A stretch of DNA of 64,000 nucleotides from Actinoplanes sp. DH11 (GCF_020873875.1 NZ_JAHWGU010000011.1:62001-126000); one strand, 5' to 3'. Positions 45,313 to 53,705 are shown, counted from the stretch's first letter. Numbers and translations: made by a program. The notes: generated by a model from the sequence alone, not told the origin.

Positions 45313-46376
45313 TCGCTGCTCCGGCTCTGGAGCGCAGGGCCCGGCCTGCCGGGCTGCGTCCGGCGTGGCTCGCCGCGGGGGTGCTCGCGGTGCTGGTGGC
45401 GATGCTCGCCGGCCTTGCCTTCGGCTCGGCCCGGCTGCCTGCGGGCGGCGTCGTGGTCGAGATGCTCAACCTGATTCCGGGGGTACGCCTGGACAGCGGC
45501 CTGAGTGACCGTGAGATCGCGATCCTGTTGCAGCTCCGGCTGCCGCGGGTGGTGCTGGGCCTGCTGGTCGGGGCGATGCTGGCCCTCGCCGGGGCCGCCT
45601 ACCAGGGCGCGTTCCGCAACCCGCTGGCCGACCCGCACCTGCTCGGCGTGGCCGCCGGTGCCGGGCTGGGTGTCACCGCGGTGATCGTGCTCGGCGCCTC
45701 CAGCACCACGGAGGTGCCGGTGACCGTACCCGTGGCCGCGTTCGCCGGTGCCGTCCTCGCCGTGGCCCTGACCTGGCTGCTCGGCGCGGCCGGCAGCCGG
45801 GACAGGTCGCCGGCGGCGCTGATCCTGGCGGGTGTCGCGGTGTCGGCGTTCCTCTCCGCGGCGCAGACCTACCTGTTGCAGCGGCACGTCGAGTCGCTGC
45901 AACAGGTGTACTCGTGGCTGCTCGGCCGGCTCGCCACCGCGGGCTGGCACGACGTGCTGGTGATCCTGCCGTACGCCGTGGTGACCGGGGTGATCGTCCT
46001 GGCGCACCGCCGGGAACTCGACGTACTCACCGTGGGTGACGCGGAAGCGGCCAGCCTGGGCCTGCATCCGCAGCGCAGCCGGTACCTGTTGATCATCGCG
46101 GCCTCGCTGGGCACCGCGGCGGCGGTCTCGGTGTCCGGGCTGATCGGGTTCGTGGGCATCATCGTGCCGCACACGATCCGGCTGCTGGCCGGCCCGAGTT
46201 ACCGGTCGCTGCTGCCGCTGTCGGTGCTTTTCGGCGCGGCGTTCCTGGCCCTGGCCGACCTGGCCGGCCGGACCGTCGCGGGCGACGCGGAGATCCCGAT
46301 CGGGGTGGTCACCGCGTTCCTCGGCGCGCCCTTCTTCGTGCTGGTGATGCGGACCAGCCGGTCGGTGCCGACGTGA
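45309..46376 (+). CDS. btuC: Cobalamin ABC transporter permease (FecCD/BtuC-like)
   Basis: A 355-residue permease of the FecCD family with about ten helices. Landmarks are LRLPRVVLGLLVGAMLALAGAAYQGAFRNPLADPHLLGV split over helix 2 and its loop, SGLIGFVGIIVPHTIRLLAGPSYRSLLP and DLAGRTVAGDAEIPIGVVTAFLGAPFF. The GTG at 45309 overlaps the btuF stop, and the stop overlaps the btuD GTG. It should form the dimeric channel for the cargo delivered by BtuF. Confidence 0.92.
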   Translation: MIAAPALERRARPAGLRPAWLAAGVLAVLVAMLAGLAFGSARLPAGGVVVEMLNLIPGVRLDSGLSDREIAILLQLRLPRVVLGLLVGAMLALAGAAYQGAFRNPLADPHLLGVAAGAGLGVTAVIVLGASSTTEVPVTVPVAAFAGAVLAVALTWLLGAAGSRDRSPAALILAGVAVSAFLSAAQTYLLQRHVESLQQVYSWLLGRLATAGWHDVLVILPYAVVTGVIVLAHRRELDVLTVGDAEAASLGLHPQRSRYLLIIAASLGTAAAVSVSGLIGFVGIIVPHTIRLLAGPSYRSLLPLSVLFGAAFLALADLAGRTVAGDAEIPIGVVTAFLGAPFFVLVMRTSRSVPT

Positions 46377-47197
46377 CCGGGCCGGCCGGTGCGCCGGCGA
46401 TAAGTGTGTCCGGGCTGACGGTACGCCTGGACGGCACCCTGATCGTCGACGACGTGAGCCTCGACGTCTCCGAGGGCGAATGGGTCACCGTGATCGGCCC
46501 GAACGGTGCCGGCAAGTCCACCGCGCTGCGAGCCGTCGGCGGCCTGCTGCCGTTCGCGGGGGAGATCCGCTGGCACGGCACCCCGATCGATCGCCTGCAC
46601 CGGCGTGACCGGGCCAAGGCGATCGCCACCGTGATGCAGTCGCCGGTGGTCCCACCCGCGATGGGGGTGTACGACTACGTGCTGCTCGGGCGCACCCCGT
46701 ACATCCCGCCTCTGGGCCGGGAGTCGGCCGCCGACCTGGCCGTGGTCGACGAGGTGCTTACCGCGCTCGACCTGGATCCGTTCGCCGGCCGCCGGCTCGA
46801 CACCCTCTCCGGTGGTGAGCGGCAGCGTGTCTTCCTGGCCCGGGCGCTCGCGCAGGGCGCCGGCATCCTGCTGCTCGACGAGCCGACGAGTGCCCTCGAC
46901 ATCGGGCACCAGCAGGAGGTGCTGGACCTCGTCGACCGGTTGCGTGCCGAGCGTGGCCTGACCGTGCTGGCCACGATGCACGACCTGTCGGCCGCCGGCG
47001 AGTACGCCGACCGGATGATCCTGCTCGCCGGCGGCCGGGTCGTCGCCGCGGGCACACCCGGTGAGGTGCTGACCGAGGCGAACCTGGCCGAGCACTACCG
47101 GGTGCGGGTCCGGGTGATCGAGGGGGAGCACGGCCCGCTGGTCGTGGCGGTCCGCGGCAACCCAACCGCAACCATTTCGCACTCCGGAAACACTTGA
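46373..47197 (+). CDS. btuD: Cobalamin ABC transporter ATP-binding protein (BtuD-like)
   Basis: A 274-residue ATPase: Walker A GPNGAGKST, Q-loop VMQSPVVP, signature LSGGERQRVFLARALAQ, Walker B ILLLDEPTSALD and the switch His in TMHDLSAAG. It belongs to the FecE/BtuD group. The last ~20 residues are unconserved. The GTG at 46373 overlaps btuC. fliQ begins 19 bp after its stop with no terminator visible between. Confidence 0.93.
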   Translation: MTGPAGAPAISVSGLTVRLDGTLIVDDVSLDVSEGEWVTVIGPNGAGKSTALRAVGGLLPFAGEIRWHGTPIDRLHRRDRAKAIATVMQSPVVPPAMGVYDYVLLGRTPYIPPLGRESAADLAVVDEVLTALDLDPFAGRRLDTLSGGERQRVFLARALAQGAGILLLDEPTSALDIGHQQEVLDLVDRLRAERGLTVLATMHDLSAAGEYADRMILLAGGRVVAAGTPGEVLTEANLAEHYRVRVRVIEGEHGPLVVAVRGNPTATISHSGNT

Positions 47198-47216
47198 TCC
47201 GTCCGAACAGACCGAT

Positions 47217-47486
47217 ATGACGGATCAGATGGTGTTGGAGCTGGCGTTCCAGGCCATGACCATCGCGGCGAAACTGTCCGCGCCGGTCCTGCTGACCGCG
47301 CTCGGTGTCGGGTTCGCGATCTCGCTGTTCCAGTCGGTGACCCAGATCCAGGAGGCGACGCTCTCGTTCGTGCCGAAGGCGGTGGCGATCGGGGCGGCGT
47401 TGCTGCTCACCGGCAACTGGATGTTGCGCGAGATGATGACCTTCACGGTCCAGCTCTTCGAGAGGATTCCGGACCTGCTGCGCTGA
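47217..47486 (+). CDS. fliQ: Flagellar export-gate protein FliQ
   Basis: An 89-residue protein with two membrane helices that matches FliQ along its whole length: APVLLTALGVGFAISLFQSVTQIQEATLSFVPK (split) and IGAALLLTGNWMLREMM. FliQ is one of the three hydrophobic proteins (FliP, FliQ, FliR) that form the flagellar type III export gate. No other flagellar gene is in the window. The gene lies 19 bp after btuD on the same strand, so it may be read from the B12 operon or from its own weak promoter; no clear ribosome site is seen. Sequence looks intact. Confidence 0.93.
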   Translation: MTDQMVLELAFQAMTIAAKLSAPVLLTALGVGFAISLFQSVTQIQEATLSFVPKAVAIGAALLLTGNWMLREMMTFTVQLFERIPDLLR

Positions 47487-47490
47487 GCCG

Positions 47491-48252
47491 TCAGCGGTTT
47501 CCGGCCAGGATCGCGAACCGGCCGCCCTGCGGATCCTCCAGCAGCGCGTACCGACCGGCCGTGATCGACGTTGGTGGGTGCACGAGGCGCCCGCCCAGCC
47601 GTTGTGCGTGCTCGGCCGCCACGTCGCAGTCGCCGACCGCGAAGTAGATCAGCCAGTGCGGCGGCAGGTCGTCGGGCCAGCCGCTGCCCACCATCAGCTG
47701 CATCCCGGCCACCGGCTGCCGGTTCAGCTCGCACATCACGTACGGCAGGCCGCTCACGTGGGTGTCCTGATAATCCCAGTCGAAGACCACGCCGTAGAAC
47801 GCCTTGGCGCCCTCGGCATCGCGGGTGTTCAGCTCGTTCCAGGTGAGCGCACCGGGCACGTTGAAGATCTCGGCGCCGCGCATGATCCCGGCCTCCCAGA
47901 CGCTGAACGGCGCGCCGGCCGGGTCCAGGAACGCCGCCATCCGGCCCTGATCCACCACGTCGAACGGGGCGACGAGAACCTTCCCGCCGGCCGCCTCCAC
48001 CCGGGCGGCCACCACGTCGGCGTCGTCGGCCGCGAAGTAGGTGCTCCAGGCGGTCGGCTGCGCCTCACCGAAGAGCGGTCCCGCCCCGGCCACCGGCAGG
48101 CCGTTCAGCTGGAACGTGGTGTAGCCACCGAAGTCGTCGCCGGAGACCTCGGCGGTCCAGCCGAACACGGCGGTGTAGAAGCGGGTCGCGTCCGCGAGGT
48201 CGGCGGTGGCCAGATCGATCCAGTTGGGCACGCCAGGCGACGGAACGGTCAT
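47491..48252 (-). CDS. VOC (glyoxalase/bleomycin-resistance-like) family protein, two-domain
   Basis: A 253-residue protein with two VOC modules in tandem: first ~5-115 (GVPNWIDLATADLADATRFYTAVFGW), second ~130-250 (ALTWNELNTRDAEGAKAFYGVVFDW). Such proteins bind a divalent metal or small ligands and include antibiotic-sequestering and dioxygenase-like members; the substrate is unknown. I chose ATG at 48252, which gives MTVPSPGVPNW; ATGs at 48261 and 48282 are in frame. Its stop lies 5 bp from the fliQ stop on the other strand. Confidence 0.85.
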   Translation of the reverse strand: MTVPSPGVPNWIDLATADLADATRFYTAVFGWTAEVSGDDFGGYTTFQLNGLPVAGAGPLFGEAQPTAWSTYFAADDADVVAARVEAAGGKVLVAPFDVVDQGRMAAFLDPAGAPFSVWEAGIMRGAEIFNVPGALTWNELNTRDAEGAKAFYGVVFDWDYQDTHVSGLPYVMCELNRQPVAGMQLMVGSGWPDDLPPHWLIYFAVGDCDVAAEHAQRLGGRLVHPPTSITAGRYALLEDPQGGRFAILAGNR

Positions 48253-48360
48253 GTGCCGCATCGTCGCATTCACGTACCGCAAGGCGTATGAAACTGTCGT
48301 CTACCCGAATCGCCGCCCCCGTCCGGCGCCCGCTTCGCTGCCGGCTCCTAGGCTGGCGCC

Positions 48361-48780
48361 GTGATTCTGCGAGCGGCGCATGCCGGCGAATTGACCCAGG
48401 TACTGGCGTTCTGGCGGGACGCGGCGGAGAACGGCAGCCGGCCGGCGGACACCCTGACCGCGCTGACCGCCCTGTTCGAACGTGACCCGGCCGCCCTGAT
48501 CGTCGCGGTCGACGGCCCGGAGATCGTCGGCACGGTCGTCGCGGGCTGGGACGGCTGGCGCTGCCACCTCTACCGCCTGGCGGTCGCCCCCAGCCGTCGC
48601 CGCGAGGGCATCGGCGGCCGGCTGATCGCCGCGGCCGAGGAACGGTTCCGCTCGCTGGGCGGCACCCGGGTGGACGCCATGGTGCTCGACGACAACGAGC
48701 GGGCGCACGGTGTCTGGGCCGCGCACGGGTACCGCCGCCAGCCGGAGTGGTCCCGCTGGGTGAAGCCGCTCTCGGCCTAG
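48361..48780 (+). CDS. GNAT-family N-acetyltransferase
   Basis: A 139-residue acetyltransferase with the acetyl-CoA loop VAPSRRREGIGGRLIAAAEE and the usual flanking strands (LYRLAVAP, VDAMVLDDNERAHGVWAAHGY). The substrate cannot be assigned. GTG at 48361 begins ILRAAHAGELTQVL, a standard GNAT opening. It is divergent from the VOC gene (108 bp apart) and its stop is 10 bp from the convergent unknown gene. Confidence 0.88.
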   Translation: MILRAAHAGELTQVLAFWRDAAENGSRPADTLTALTALFERDPAALIVAVDGPEIVGTVVAGWDGWRCHLYRLAVAPSRRREGIGGRLIAAAEERFRSLGGTRVDAMVLDDNERAHGVWAAHGYRRQPEWSRWVKPLSA

Positions 48781-48789
48781 ACGAGCTGT

Positions 48790-49278
48790 TCAGGCGAGCC
48801 GGGTCCGTTCGTCGAGGAAGCGGGTCGGCACGCCGGTGAAGGCCACGGCCGGGTCCGGCCGGTAGGCGAGGTTGAGGGTGTCCAGCCGATAGCTCCACGC
48901 GCCGTCGCAGAGGTGCGTGAGCCGGTAGTTGATCTGCCAGCGCAGCCACTGCCCCGGCGCCAGCAGCACCATCGAACCCCGGTGCCAGCGCGCCGGCCGG
49001 GTGCCCGGCTCCGGCACCAGTTCGACGCTCAGCAGGCGGCCGGCCTGGTGCAGTGCGATCCGGGCCGGGTCCGGCAGTTCACGCCGGGCCGAGAAGCGCG
49101 GGCTGAAGTCGTCGCCCTCCGACATCTCGACCTCGTGCAGCAGCGGCAACCCGTCCGCCGGAATCGGGAAGGCGATCGGCGCGGAGTTGCGTCGCGCGGC
49201 GGCGGAGCCACCGCGCGACTGTTTCGTCCAGGTGGTGCGGATCCACTGGGTCACGACGTCCACAAAGGGAATCGTCAC
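48790..49278 (-). CDS. Hypothetical protein
   Basis: I do not recognise a family. The 162-residue protein has no signal peptide or membrane helix. It has a short basic N-terminus (TTWTKQSRGGSAAARR) and then a beta-rich body with many Trp and Arg (ARWHRGSMVLLAPGQWLRWQINYRL, HLCDGAWSYRLDTLNLAY). ATG at 49278 is used. It lies alone between the GNAT gene and the LLM-type gene. Confidence 0.6.
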   Translation of the reverse strand: MTIPFVDVVTQWIRTTWTKQSRGGSAAARRNSAPIAFPIPADGLPLLHEVEMSEGDDFSPRFSARRELPDPARIALHQAGRLLSVELVPEPGTRPARWHRGSMVLLAPGQWLRWQINYRLTHLCDGAWSYRLDTLNLAYRPDPAVAFTGVPTRFLDERTRLA

Positions 49279-49328
49279 CCGGCGGACCGGGGCTCGGCGA
49301 GTGGGTTTCCCCGATCAGGGGACGGAAC

Positions 49329-50195
49329 TCAGCGGCCGAGCGCGGCGAGAGTGGTACGCACCTGGCCGACCGGGTCGGCTCCGAGCGGGCGCAGCACCAG
49401 CGACGTCATGCCGGCGTCGGCGATCGCCCGCACCTTGGCCGGTGTCTCCGCGGCCGGGCCGATAAGCGTGAACAGGTCGGCCGGCTCGACGCCCAGCCAC
49501 GCGGCCTGCGTGCGGACCAGGTCGCCGGTGACGTCCGCCGTCTCCGCGGGGTCGTCGCTGACGTGCAGCAGCGCGAAGACGATCGCCTCGTGGTCGTCCC
49601 CGCCGCCGCCGCGGCGCACGTGGGCGAGGGATGCGGCCAGCTGCGCCGGTCCGTTGCCCTCGGCGATGATGGTGCCGTCCGCGACCCGGCCGGAGAGTTC
49701 CAGCGAGCGCGGTTTCACCACGCCGGTGACGATCGGCGGCACCACCGACGGCGGGTGGACCAGCTTCACGCCGTCGATGTGGACCTCGCTGCCGTGCAGC
49801 GTGACGGTTTCACCGTTGAGCAGGCCGCGGACCGCGACAACGGTCTCCTCGAGCAGCGCCAGTTTCGCCTTGCGCTCGGCGCCGACCTGCCGCATCCACT
49901 CCGGGACGCCGTGGCCGAGACCGGCGACGAGCCGCCCCGGGTGGACGCGGGCGAGCATCGCCAGTTCCATCGCCAGCAGGGCCGGGTTGCGCAGCGGCGC
50001 CGGGGCGATGCCGATGCCGACCCGGATCCGCGAGGTGGCGGCAAGGGCCAGGGCTGCCGCGCTCATCGAACCGGCCCAGCCGAGGTCCTCGACGACCCAC
50101 AGGTCGTCGACGCCGGCCTCCTCCATGGCGGTGGCGAAGGCGGGCAGTTGCTCGGGGGCGCGGTCGCGGTCGAACATCACTCCGATACGGGACAT
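49329..50195 (-). CDS. LLM-class (F420-dependent type) oxidoreductase
   Basis: A 288-residue TIM-barrel flavin or F420 oxidoreductase of the luciferase-like family: start RIGVMFDRDRAPEQLPAFA, VVEDLGWAGSM, ATSRIRVGIGIAP, the nucleotide-binding LVAGLGHGVPEWMRQVG and SGRVADGTIIAEG. Substrate unknown. The ATG at 50195 shares a base with the stop of the upstream HelD-like gene (TGATG), so it is translated in tandem with the helicase. An apparent longer frame upstream is within the helicase gene. Confidence 0.85.
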   Translation of the reverse strand: MSRIGVMFDRDRAPEQLPAFATAMEEAGVDDLWVVEDLGWAGSMSAAALALAATSRIRVGIGIAPAPLRNPALLAMELAMLARVHPGRLVAGLGHGVPEWMRQVGAERKAKLALLEETVVAVRGLLNGETVTLHGSEVHIDGVKLVHPPSVVPPIVTGVVKPRSLELSGRVADGTIIAEGNGPAQLAASLAHVRRGGGGDDHEAIVFALLHVSDDPAETADVTGDLVRTQAAWLGVEPADLFTLIGPAAETPAKVRAIADAGMTSLVLRPLGADPVGQVRTTLAALGR

Positions 50196-52204
50196 CACGA
50201 GATCGTAAGCGCGCTGGGCAACGGTTTGGAATGGATCACCGCGAGTGTGGTGACGGCCCGGGTGAGCACCACGTAGAGGCGGTTCAGGCCCTTCGGCTCG
50301 GCGGCCACGATGTCGGCGGGCTCGTGGACGACGACATGGTCGTACTCCAGGCCCTTGACGAGCGTCGCCGGCACCACCGCGACGCGCGCCTCGGTCCCGG
50401 TGTCGTCCGCGCTCGCGTGCTCGATGCCCGCCGCGGTGAGGTGCGTCCGCAGCTCGTCGACCGCGCTGTCCGCCGCGATGACCGCGACTGATCCCTCCTG
50501 GGCCAGCGTCGTGGTGACCTCGGCCAGGGTCCGGGCGGCCAGCTCGGCGGGATCCGGCACGGGAACCACGACGAGGTTGCCGTCGCGGCGCAGCGAGACG
50601 GCCTCGGGCACGTTCACGCCGAGCGCCGGCAGCAGGCGGTTGGCCAGGGCGACGACCGCCGCCGGTACGCGGAACCCGACGGTCAGCGGAACCACCGGCG
50701 CGTCCGGCTTGCCGAGGTGCCGCAGCACGTCCCGCCAGTCCGTGGCCGCCCACGGCGCGGTGCCCTGCGCCAGGTCACCGAGCAGCGTGATCGAGCCGTG
50801 CTCGCTGCGCCGGGCGATCGCCCGGGCCTGCATGGGGGAGAGGTCCTGCGCCTCGTCGACGACCACGTGACCGAAACTGTTCTCCCGATCGAGGAGCCCC
50901 GCGGCCTCGTCGAGCAGCAGCAGGTCGGCCACGGAGAACTTCGCCGACTTGACCGTCCGCGGCGGCTTGACCCAGCGGATCGTCTCCTGTTCGTCGGCGG
51001 TGAGCAGGTCACCGGCCGTCGACGGGTCGGTCAGCACGCCCACCACCAGCGACTCCGGGGTGACGGCCGGCCACGCCGACTCGAGGAACGCGGTGACCGG
51101 CGCGATCCGGCTCATCCGGCGGAGCCAGGACTCGTTGGGGGAGTTGCCGGTGCGGTACTCCGACTGGCGTTGCAGCAGCCCGACGACCCGGGCCCGGACG
51201 CGTTCCCGGCCGACACCGTAGGGCAGGCCCTCGCGACGGGCCTCGTCGACGATCCGGCGCAGCGGTTCCACGTCGATGCGCCACCGGTACGACCCGTCCG
51301 ACACCATGACCGGTTCGGTGGGCTTGCGCAGCCCCGCCCACAGGGTTCGCCGGAGCACCTCCGCCATGCGTACGTCATGCTTGATCAACATCGCCGCCGG
51401 CGTGTCGGCCGCCCGGACCGGCACCCGGCCGATCAGTTCCTCCAGCGTGGACTGCTGCACCTCGACCTCGCCCAGGGTCGGCAGGACCGCCGAGATGTAG
51501 GAGAGGAACGCGGTGTTCGGCCCGACGATCAGGACGCCGGACCGGCGCAACCGTTCCCGGTGCAGGTAGAGCAGGAACGCGGCCCGGTGCAGGCCGACAG
51601 CCGTCTTGCCGGTGCCGGGCGCGCCCTGCACGCAGATCGAGTCACCCAGGTCGGCGCGGACCAGCTCGTCCTGTTCCGGCTGGATGGTCGCGACGATGTC
51701 CCGCATCGGGCCGACGCGCGGCCGCTCGATCTCGGCGGTCAGGATCCGGCTGCTGGTGCCGAGCTCCTCGCCGCGGTCCAGGTGCTCGTCCTCGAAACTG
51801 GTCAGCTCGCCCCGGACGAACCCGAACCGGCGGCGGGTGGCGACGCCCTGCGGGTCGCGCACACTGGCCCGGTAGAACGACCGGGAGAGCGGGGCACGCC
51901 AGTCGAGCACCATCGGCTCGCCCGCGTCGTCGGTGACGTGCCGCCGCCCGACGTGGTAGGCGCTCTCCTCGATGTCGAGGCGGCCGAAGAAGAGCGGGGT
52001 GTCCGGGTCGTCGGCGAGTTCCTTGACCCGGCGGGCCATGTGCCGGCCCAGCTGCTCGGCGGTGTAGGCATCCCCGGCGACCTTGTCACCGGTGGCGAAG
52101 AGCGATCGGGCCCGGTCGCGCATGCGGCGCAGCGCGGCCCGGGAGTCGGCGAGGTGGGTACGTTCCGCGGTCAGCTCGGTGTCGAGATCGGTAAGCACAG
52201 CCAT
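50195..52204 (-). CDS. HelD/HelR-like UvrD-family ATPase
   Basis: A 669-residue superfamily 1 ATPase without a DNA-repair partner. N-terminal coiled coil (~1-60), Walker A QGAPGTGKTAVGLHRAAF, a ~250-residue insert, then VVVDEAQDLSPMQARAIARR, LLGDLAQGTAPWA, VGFRVPAAV and the C-terminal VKGLEYDHVVVHEP and LYVVLTRA motifs. This layout is that of HelD proteins, which bind RNA polymerase and recycle it; the HelR subgroup displaces rifamycins. I see no rifamycin-associated inverted repeat upstream, so drug induction is unsupported. It is coupled to the LLM gene. ATG at 52204 is used. Confidence 0.85.
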   Translation of the reverse strand: MAVLTDLDTELTAERTHLADSRAALRRMRDRARSLFATGDKVAGDAYTAEQLGRHMARRVKELADDPDTPLFFGRLDIEESAYHVGRRHVTDDAGEPMVLDWRAPLSRSFYRASVRDPQGVATRRRFGFVRGELTSFEDEHLDRGEELGTSSRILTAEIERPRVGPMRDIVATIQPEQDELVRADLGDSICVQGAPGTGKTAVGLHRAAFLLYLHRERLRRSGVLIVGPNTAFLSYISAVLPTLGEVEVQQSTLEELIGRVPVRAADTPAAMLIKHDVRMAEVLRRTLWAGLRKPTEPVMVSDGSYRWRIDVEPLRRIVDEARREGLPYGVGRERVRARVVGLLQRQSEYRTGNSPNESWLRRMSRIAPVTAFLESAWPAVTPESLVVGVLTDPSTAGDLLTADEQETIRWVKPPRTVKSAKFSVADLLLLDEAAGLLDRENSFGHVVVDEAQDLSPMQARAIARRSEHGSITLLGDLAQGTAPWAATDWRDVLRHLGKPDAPVVPLTVGFRVPAAVVALANRLLPALGVNVPEAVSLRRDGNLVVVPVPDPAELAARTLAEVTTTLAQEGSVAVIAADSAVDELRTHLTAAGIEHASADDTGTEARVAVVPATLVKGLEYDHVVVHEPADIVAAEPKGLNRLYVVLTRAVTTLAVIHSKPLPSALTIS

Positions 52205-52362
52205 CCCTGAGAATCGAAGGGTGCTGCTCGCGTATCCGCAGGGCGGTTCGGCCGCCGGCGGCGCGGGGACGTCCGCTGCGGTGCATGCTCACCACGGCCG
52301 TCAAGCGGCCCTCCACGCTACGGCACTCCCACCCCTTGTCCACCGATTTAGCGACTGCCGAA

Positions 52363-52384
52363 TGCGATATCCTGAGATATCACA
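52363..52384 (+). promoter_or_regulatory. Inverted repeat before vapB, probable VapBC operator
   Basis: TGCGATATC (52363-52371) and GATATCACA (52376-52384) form an inverted repeat with one mismatch across CTGA. It ends next to the ribosome site of vapB and probably covers the -10 region. VapBC complexes usually repress their own operon by such a site. Confidence 0.6.
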
Positions 52385-52396
52385 GGAGGTGTGACG

Positions 52397-52615
52397 ATGG
52401 ATTTGTTGCTCCGTGACGTTCCCGATGAGGTAGTTGCCGCACTCGATGCCGAGGCCAGGCGTCTGGGGCTCTCCCGCAGCGAGGTCTTGCGCCGGGCTCT
52501 CGCGCGGACGTTCCCTCCGGAGAAGCGTAAGGCGACCATGGCGGACCTGGCCCGATTCGAGGACCAGTACTCCGGCCTCGCTGACGAGGAACTGATGACC
52601 GAGGCCTGGCGGTGA
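52397..52615 (+). CDS. vapB: VapB-like ribbon-helix-helix antitoxin
   Basis: A 72-residue protein: N-terminal ribbon-helix-helix DNA-binding part (DLLLRDVPDEVVAALDAEARRLGLSRSEVLRRAL, shown in pieces) and a C-terminal toxin-binding tail (FEDQYSGLADEELMTEAWR). It should neutralise the PIN toxin encoded next and repress the operon. I chose ATG at 52397 with AGGAGG seven bases upstream; a GTG at 52391 is too close to that site. The stop overlaps the toxin GTG. Confidence 0.88.
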   Translation: MDLLLRDVPDEVVAALDAEARRLGLSRSEVLRRALARTFPPEKRKATMADLARFEDQYSGLADEELMTEAWR

Positions 52616-53034
52616 CCGGCTGGCTGGCCGACAAATCCGCCCTGGTCCGCCTGTCGAGGAGCGCCGACGCGGAGGAATGGCTCGATCGGCTCGGGCGAGG
52701 TCTCGTCCGGATCACGACGCCGACTCTGCTCGAGGTCGGCTACTCCGCGCGGTCGGGACCTGAGCATCGCAAACATGCGAGTCAGCCACCGTTGTCGTTG
52801 ATGCCGATCGAGTACCTCACTCCCTCCGCCGAGCAGCGTGCCGTCGAAGTGCAGGCGATTCTCGCGGACCAGGGCCGGCATCGGGCGCCGTCGGTTCCCG
52901 ATTTGCTGATCGCCGCTGTCGCCGAACGATCCGGCCTCATCGTTCTGCATCTCGACAAGGATTTCGATCTCATCGCTGAGGTCACCGGGCAGCCTGTGGA
53001 GCGCCTGCGAGTGCCTCCCGCGGGCGATGCCTGA
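52612..53034 (+). CDS. vapC: VapC-like PIN-domain ribonuclease toxin
   Basis: A 140-residue PIN domain RNase. The acidic metal ligands are present: Asp7 (LADKSAL), Glu41 (LLEVGYS), Asp97 (VPDLLIAA) and Asp115/Asp117 (LDKDFD). VapC toxins cleave tRNA or rRNA when the antitoxin is degraded. The GTG at 52612 overlaps the vapB stop (GTGA), the normal coupling for such modules. Base composition is slightly lower in GC than the neighbours, consistent with acquisition. Confidence 0.9.
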   Translation: MTGWLADKSALVRLSRSADAEEWLDRLGRGLVRITTPTLLEVGYSARSGPEHRKHASQPPLSLMPIEYLTPSAEQRAVEVQAILADQGRHRAPSVPDLLIAAVAERSGLIVLHLDKDFDLIAEVTGQPVERLRVPPAGDA

Positions 53035-53055
53035 CGGGCTGGACAGAATGGGTGG

Positions 53056-53643
53056 ATGGCGGAGCAGGGGAGTGAACGGCCGAACGTCCGGATCACCGAC
53101 GCGCGGACGATGCGGGCGCTGGCGCATCCGGCCCGGATCGAGATCGTCGACCATCTGACCGTGACCGGGGCCGCGATGACGGCCACCGAGTGCGCCGGCC
53201 TGGTCGGCCTGTCGCCGAGTGCGACGAGTTACCACCTGCGGGAGCTGGCGAAGTACGGCCTCGTGGAGCAGGCGCCGAGCCAGGGTGACGGCCGGGAACG
53301 GCGGTGGCGGAGCACGGGTGCCGGCCTGACGCTCGACGCCGATGCGGAGCACCCCGAGTCGTACGCGGCGGAGCGGGCGCTCGTCGATCTCTATCTGGCC
53401 CGGGACAAGGAGCGCATCCGGGAGTGGATGGGCCGGCAGCCGCAGGAGACCCGGCAGTGGCGGGAGGCGTCGCACCTGATGGGTCTGCACCTGATGGTCA
53501 CGGCCGAGGAGCTGGCCGAACTCAACGAGAAGGTCCGGACGCTGATGGACCCGTACCGGCTGCGTGACCGTCCGGAGACCGAGGGTGCCCGTCAGGTGGT
53601 CGTGCAGTACGCGGCGTTCCCGATCACCCACGACGGGACCTGA
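53056..53643 (+). CDS. ArsR-type winged-helix transcriptional regulator
   Basis: A 195-residue regulator: helix-turn-helix at ~15-95 (MRALAHPARIEIVDHLTV, ATECAGLVGLSPSATSYHLRELAKYGLVE, GRERRWRST) and a C-terminal helical domain (~100-180) with many Arg and Glu. Metal-binding cysteines of classical ArsR are absent, so the inducer is not a metal bound in the usual way. It begins 21 bp after vapC and ends 46 bp before the MFS exporter ATG, with an inverted repeat in the gap that is a likely binding site. Confidence 0.85.
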   Translation: MAEQGSERPNVRITDARTMRALAHPARIEIVDHLTVTGAAMTATECAGLVGLSPSATSYHLRELAKYGLVEQAPSQGDGRERRWRSTGAGLTLDADAEHPESYAAERALVDLYLARDKERIREWMGRQPQETRQWREASHLMGLHLMVTAEELAELNEKVRTLMDPYRLRDRPETEGARQVVVQYAAFPITHDGT

Positions 53644-53653
53644 CGCCAGAGCC

Positions 53654-53705
53654 TTGAGTTGATCAGATGTGAAGGATTACTTTCGAAGTATGTCCTTCAC
53701 ATCTG
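53654..53705 (+). promoter_or_regulatory. Leaderless promoter with a 13-bp inverted repeat spanning the MFS start codon
   Basis: CAGATGTGAAGGA (53664-53676) and TCCTTCACATCTG (53693-53705) are perfect inverted arms 16 bp apart. A -35-like TTGAGT (53654-53659) and a -10-like TACTTT (53678-53683) place the start on the ATG at 53690, between the arms. The left arm would block the promoter spacer and the right arm the first codons, as for a repressor operator; a hairpin hiding the start codon is the alternative. Confidence 0.6.

Noticed and set aside
53669..53689. GTG at 53669 as the start of the MFS exporter
   Set aside because: It lies inside the left arm of the operator and has no ribosome site; ATG 53690 fits a leaderless promoter and the usual N-terminal length.
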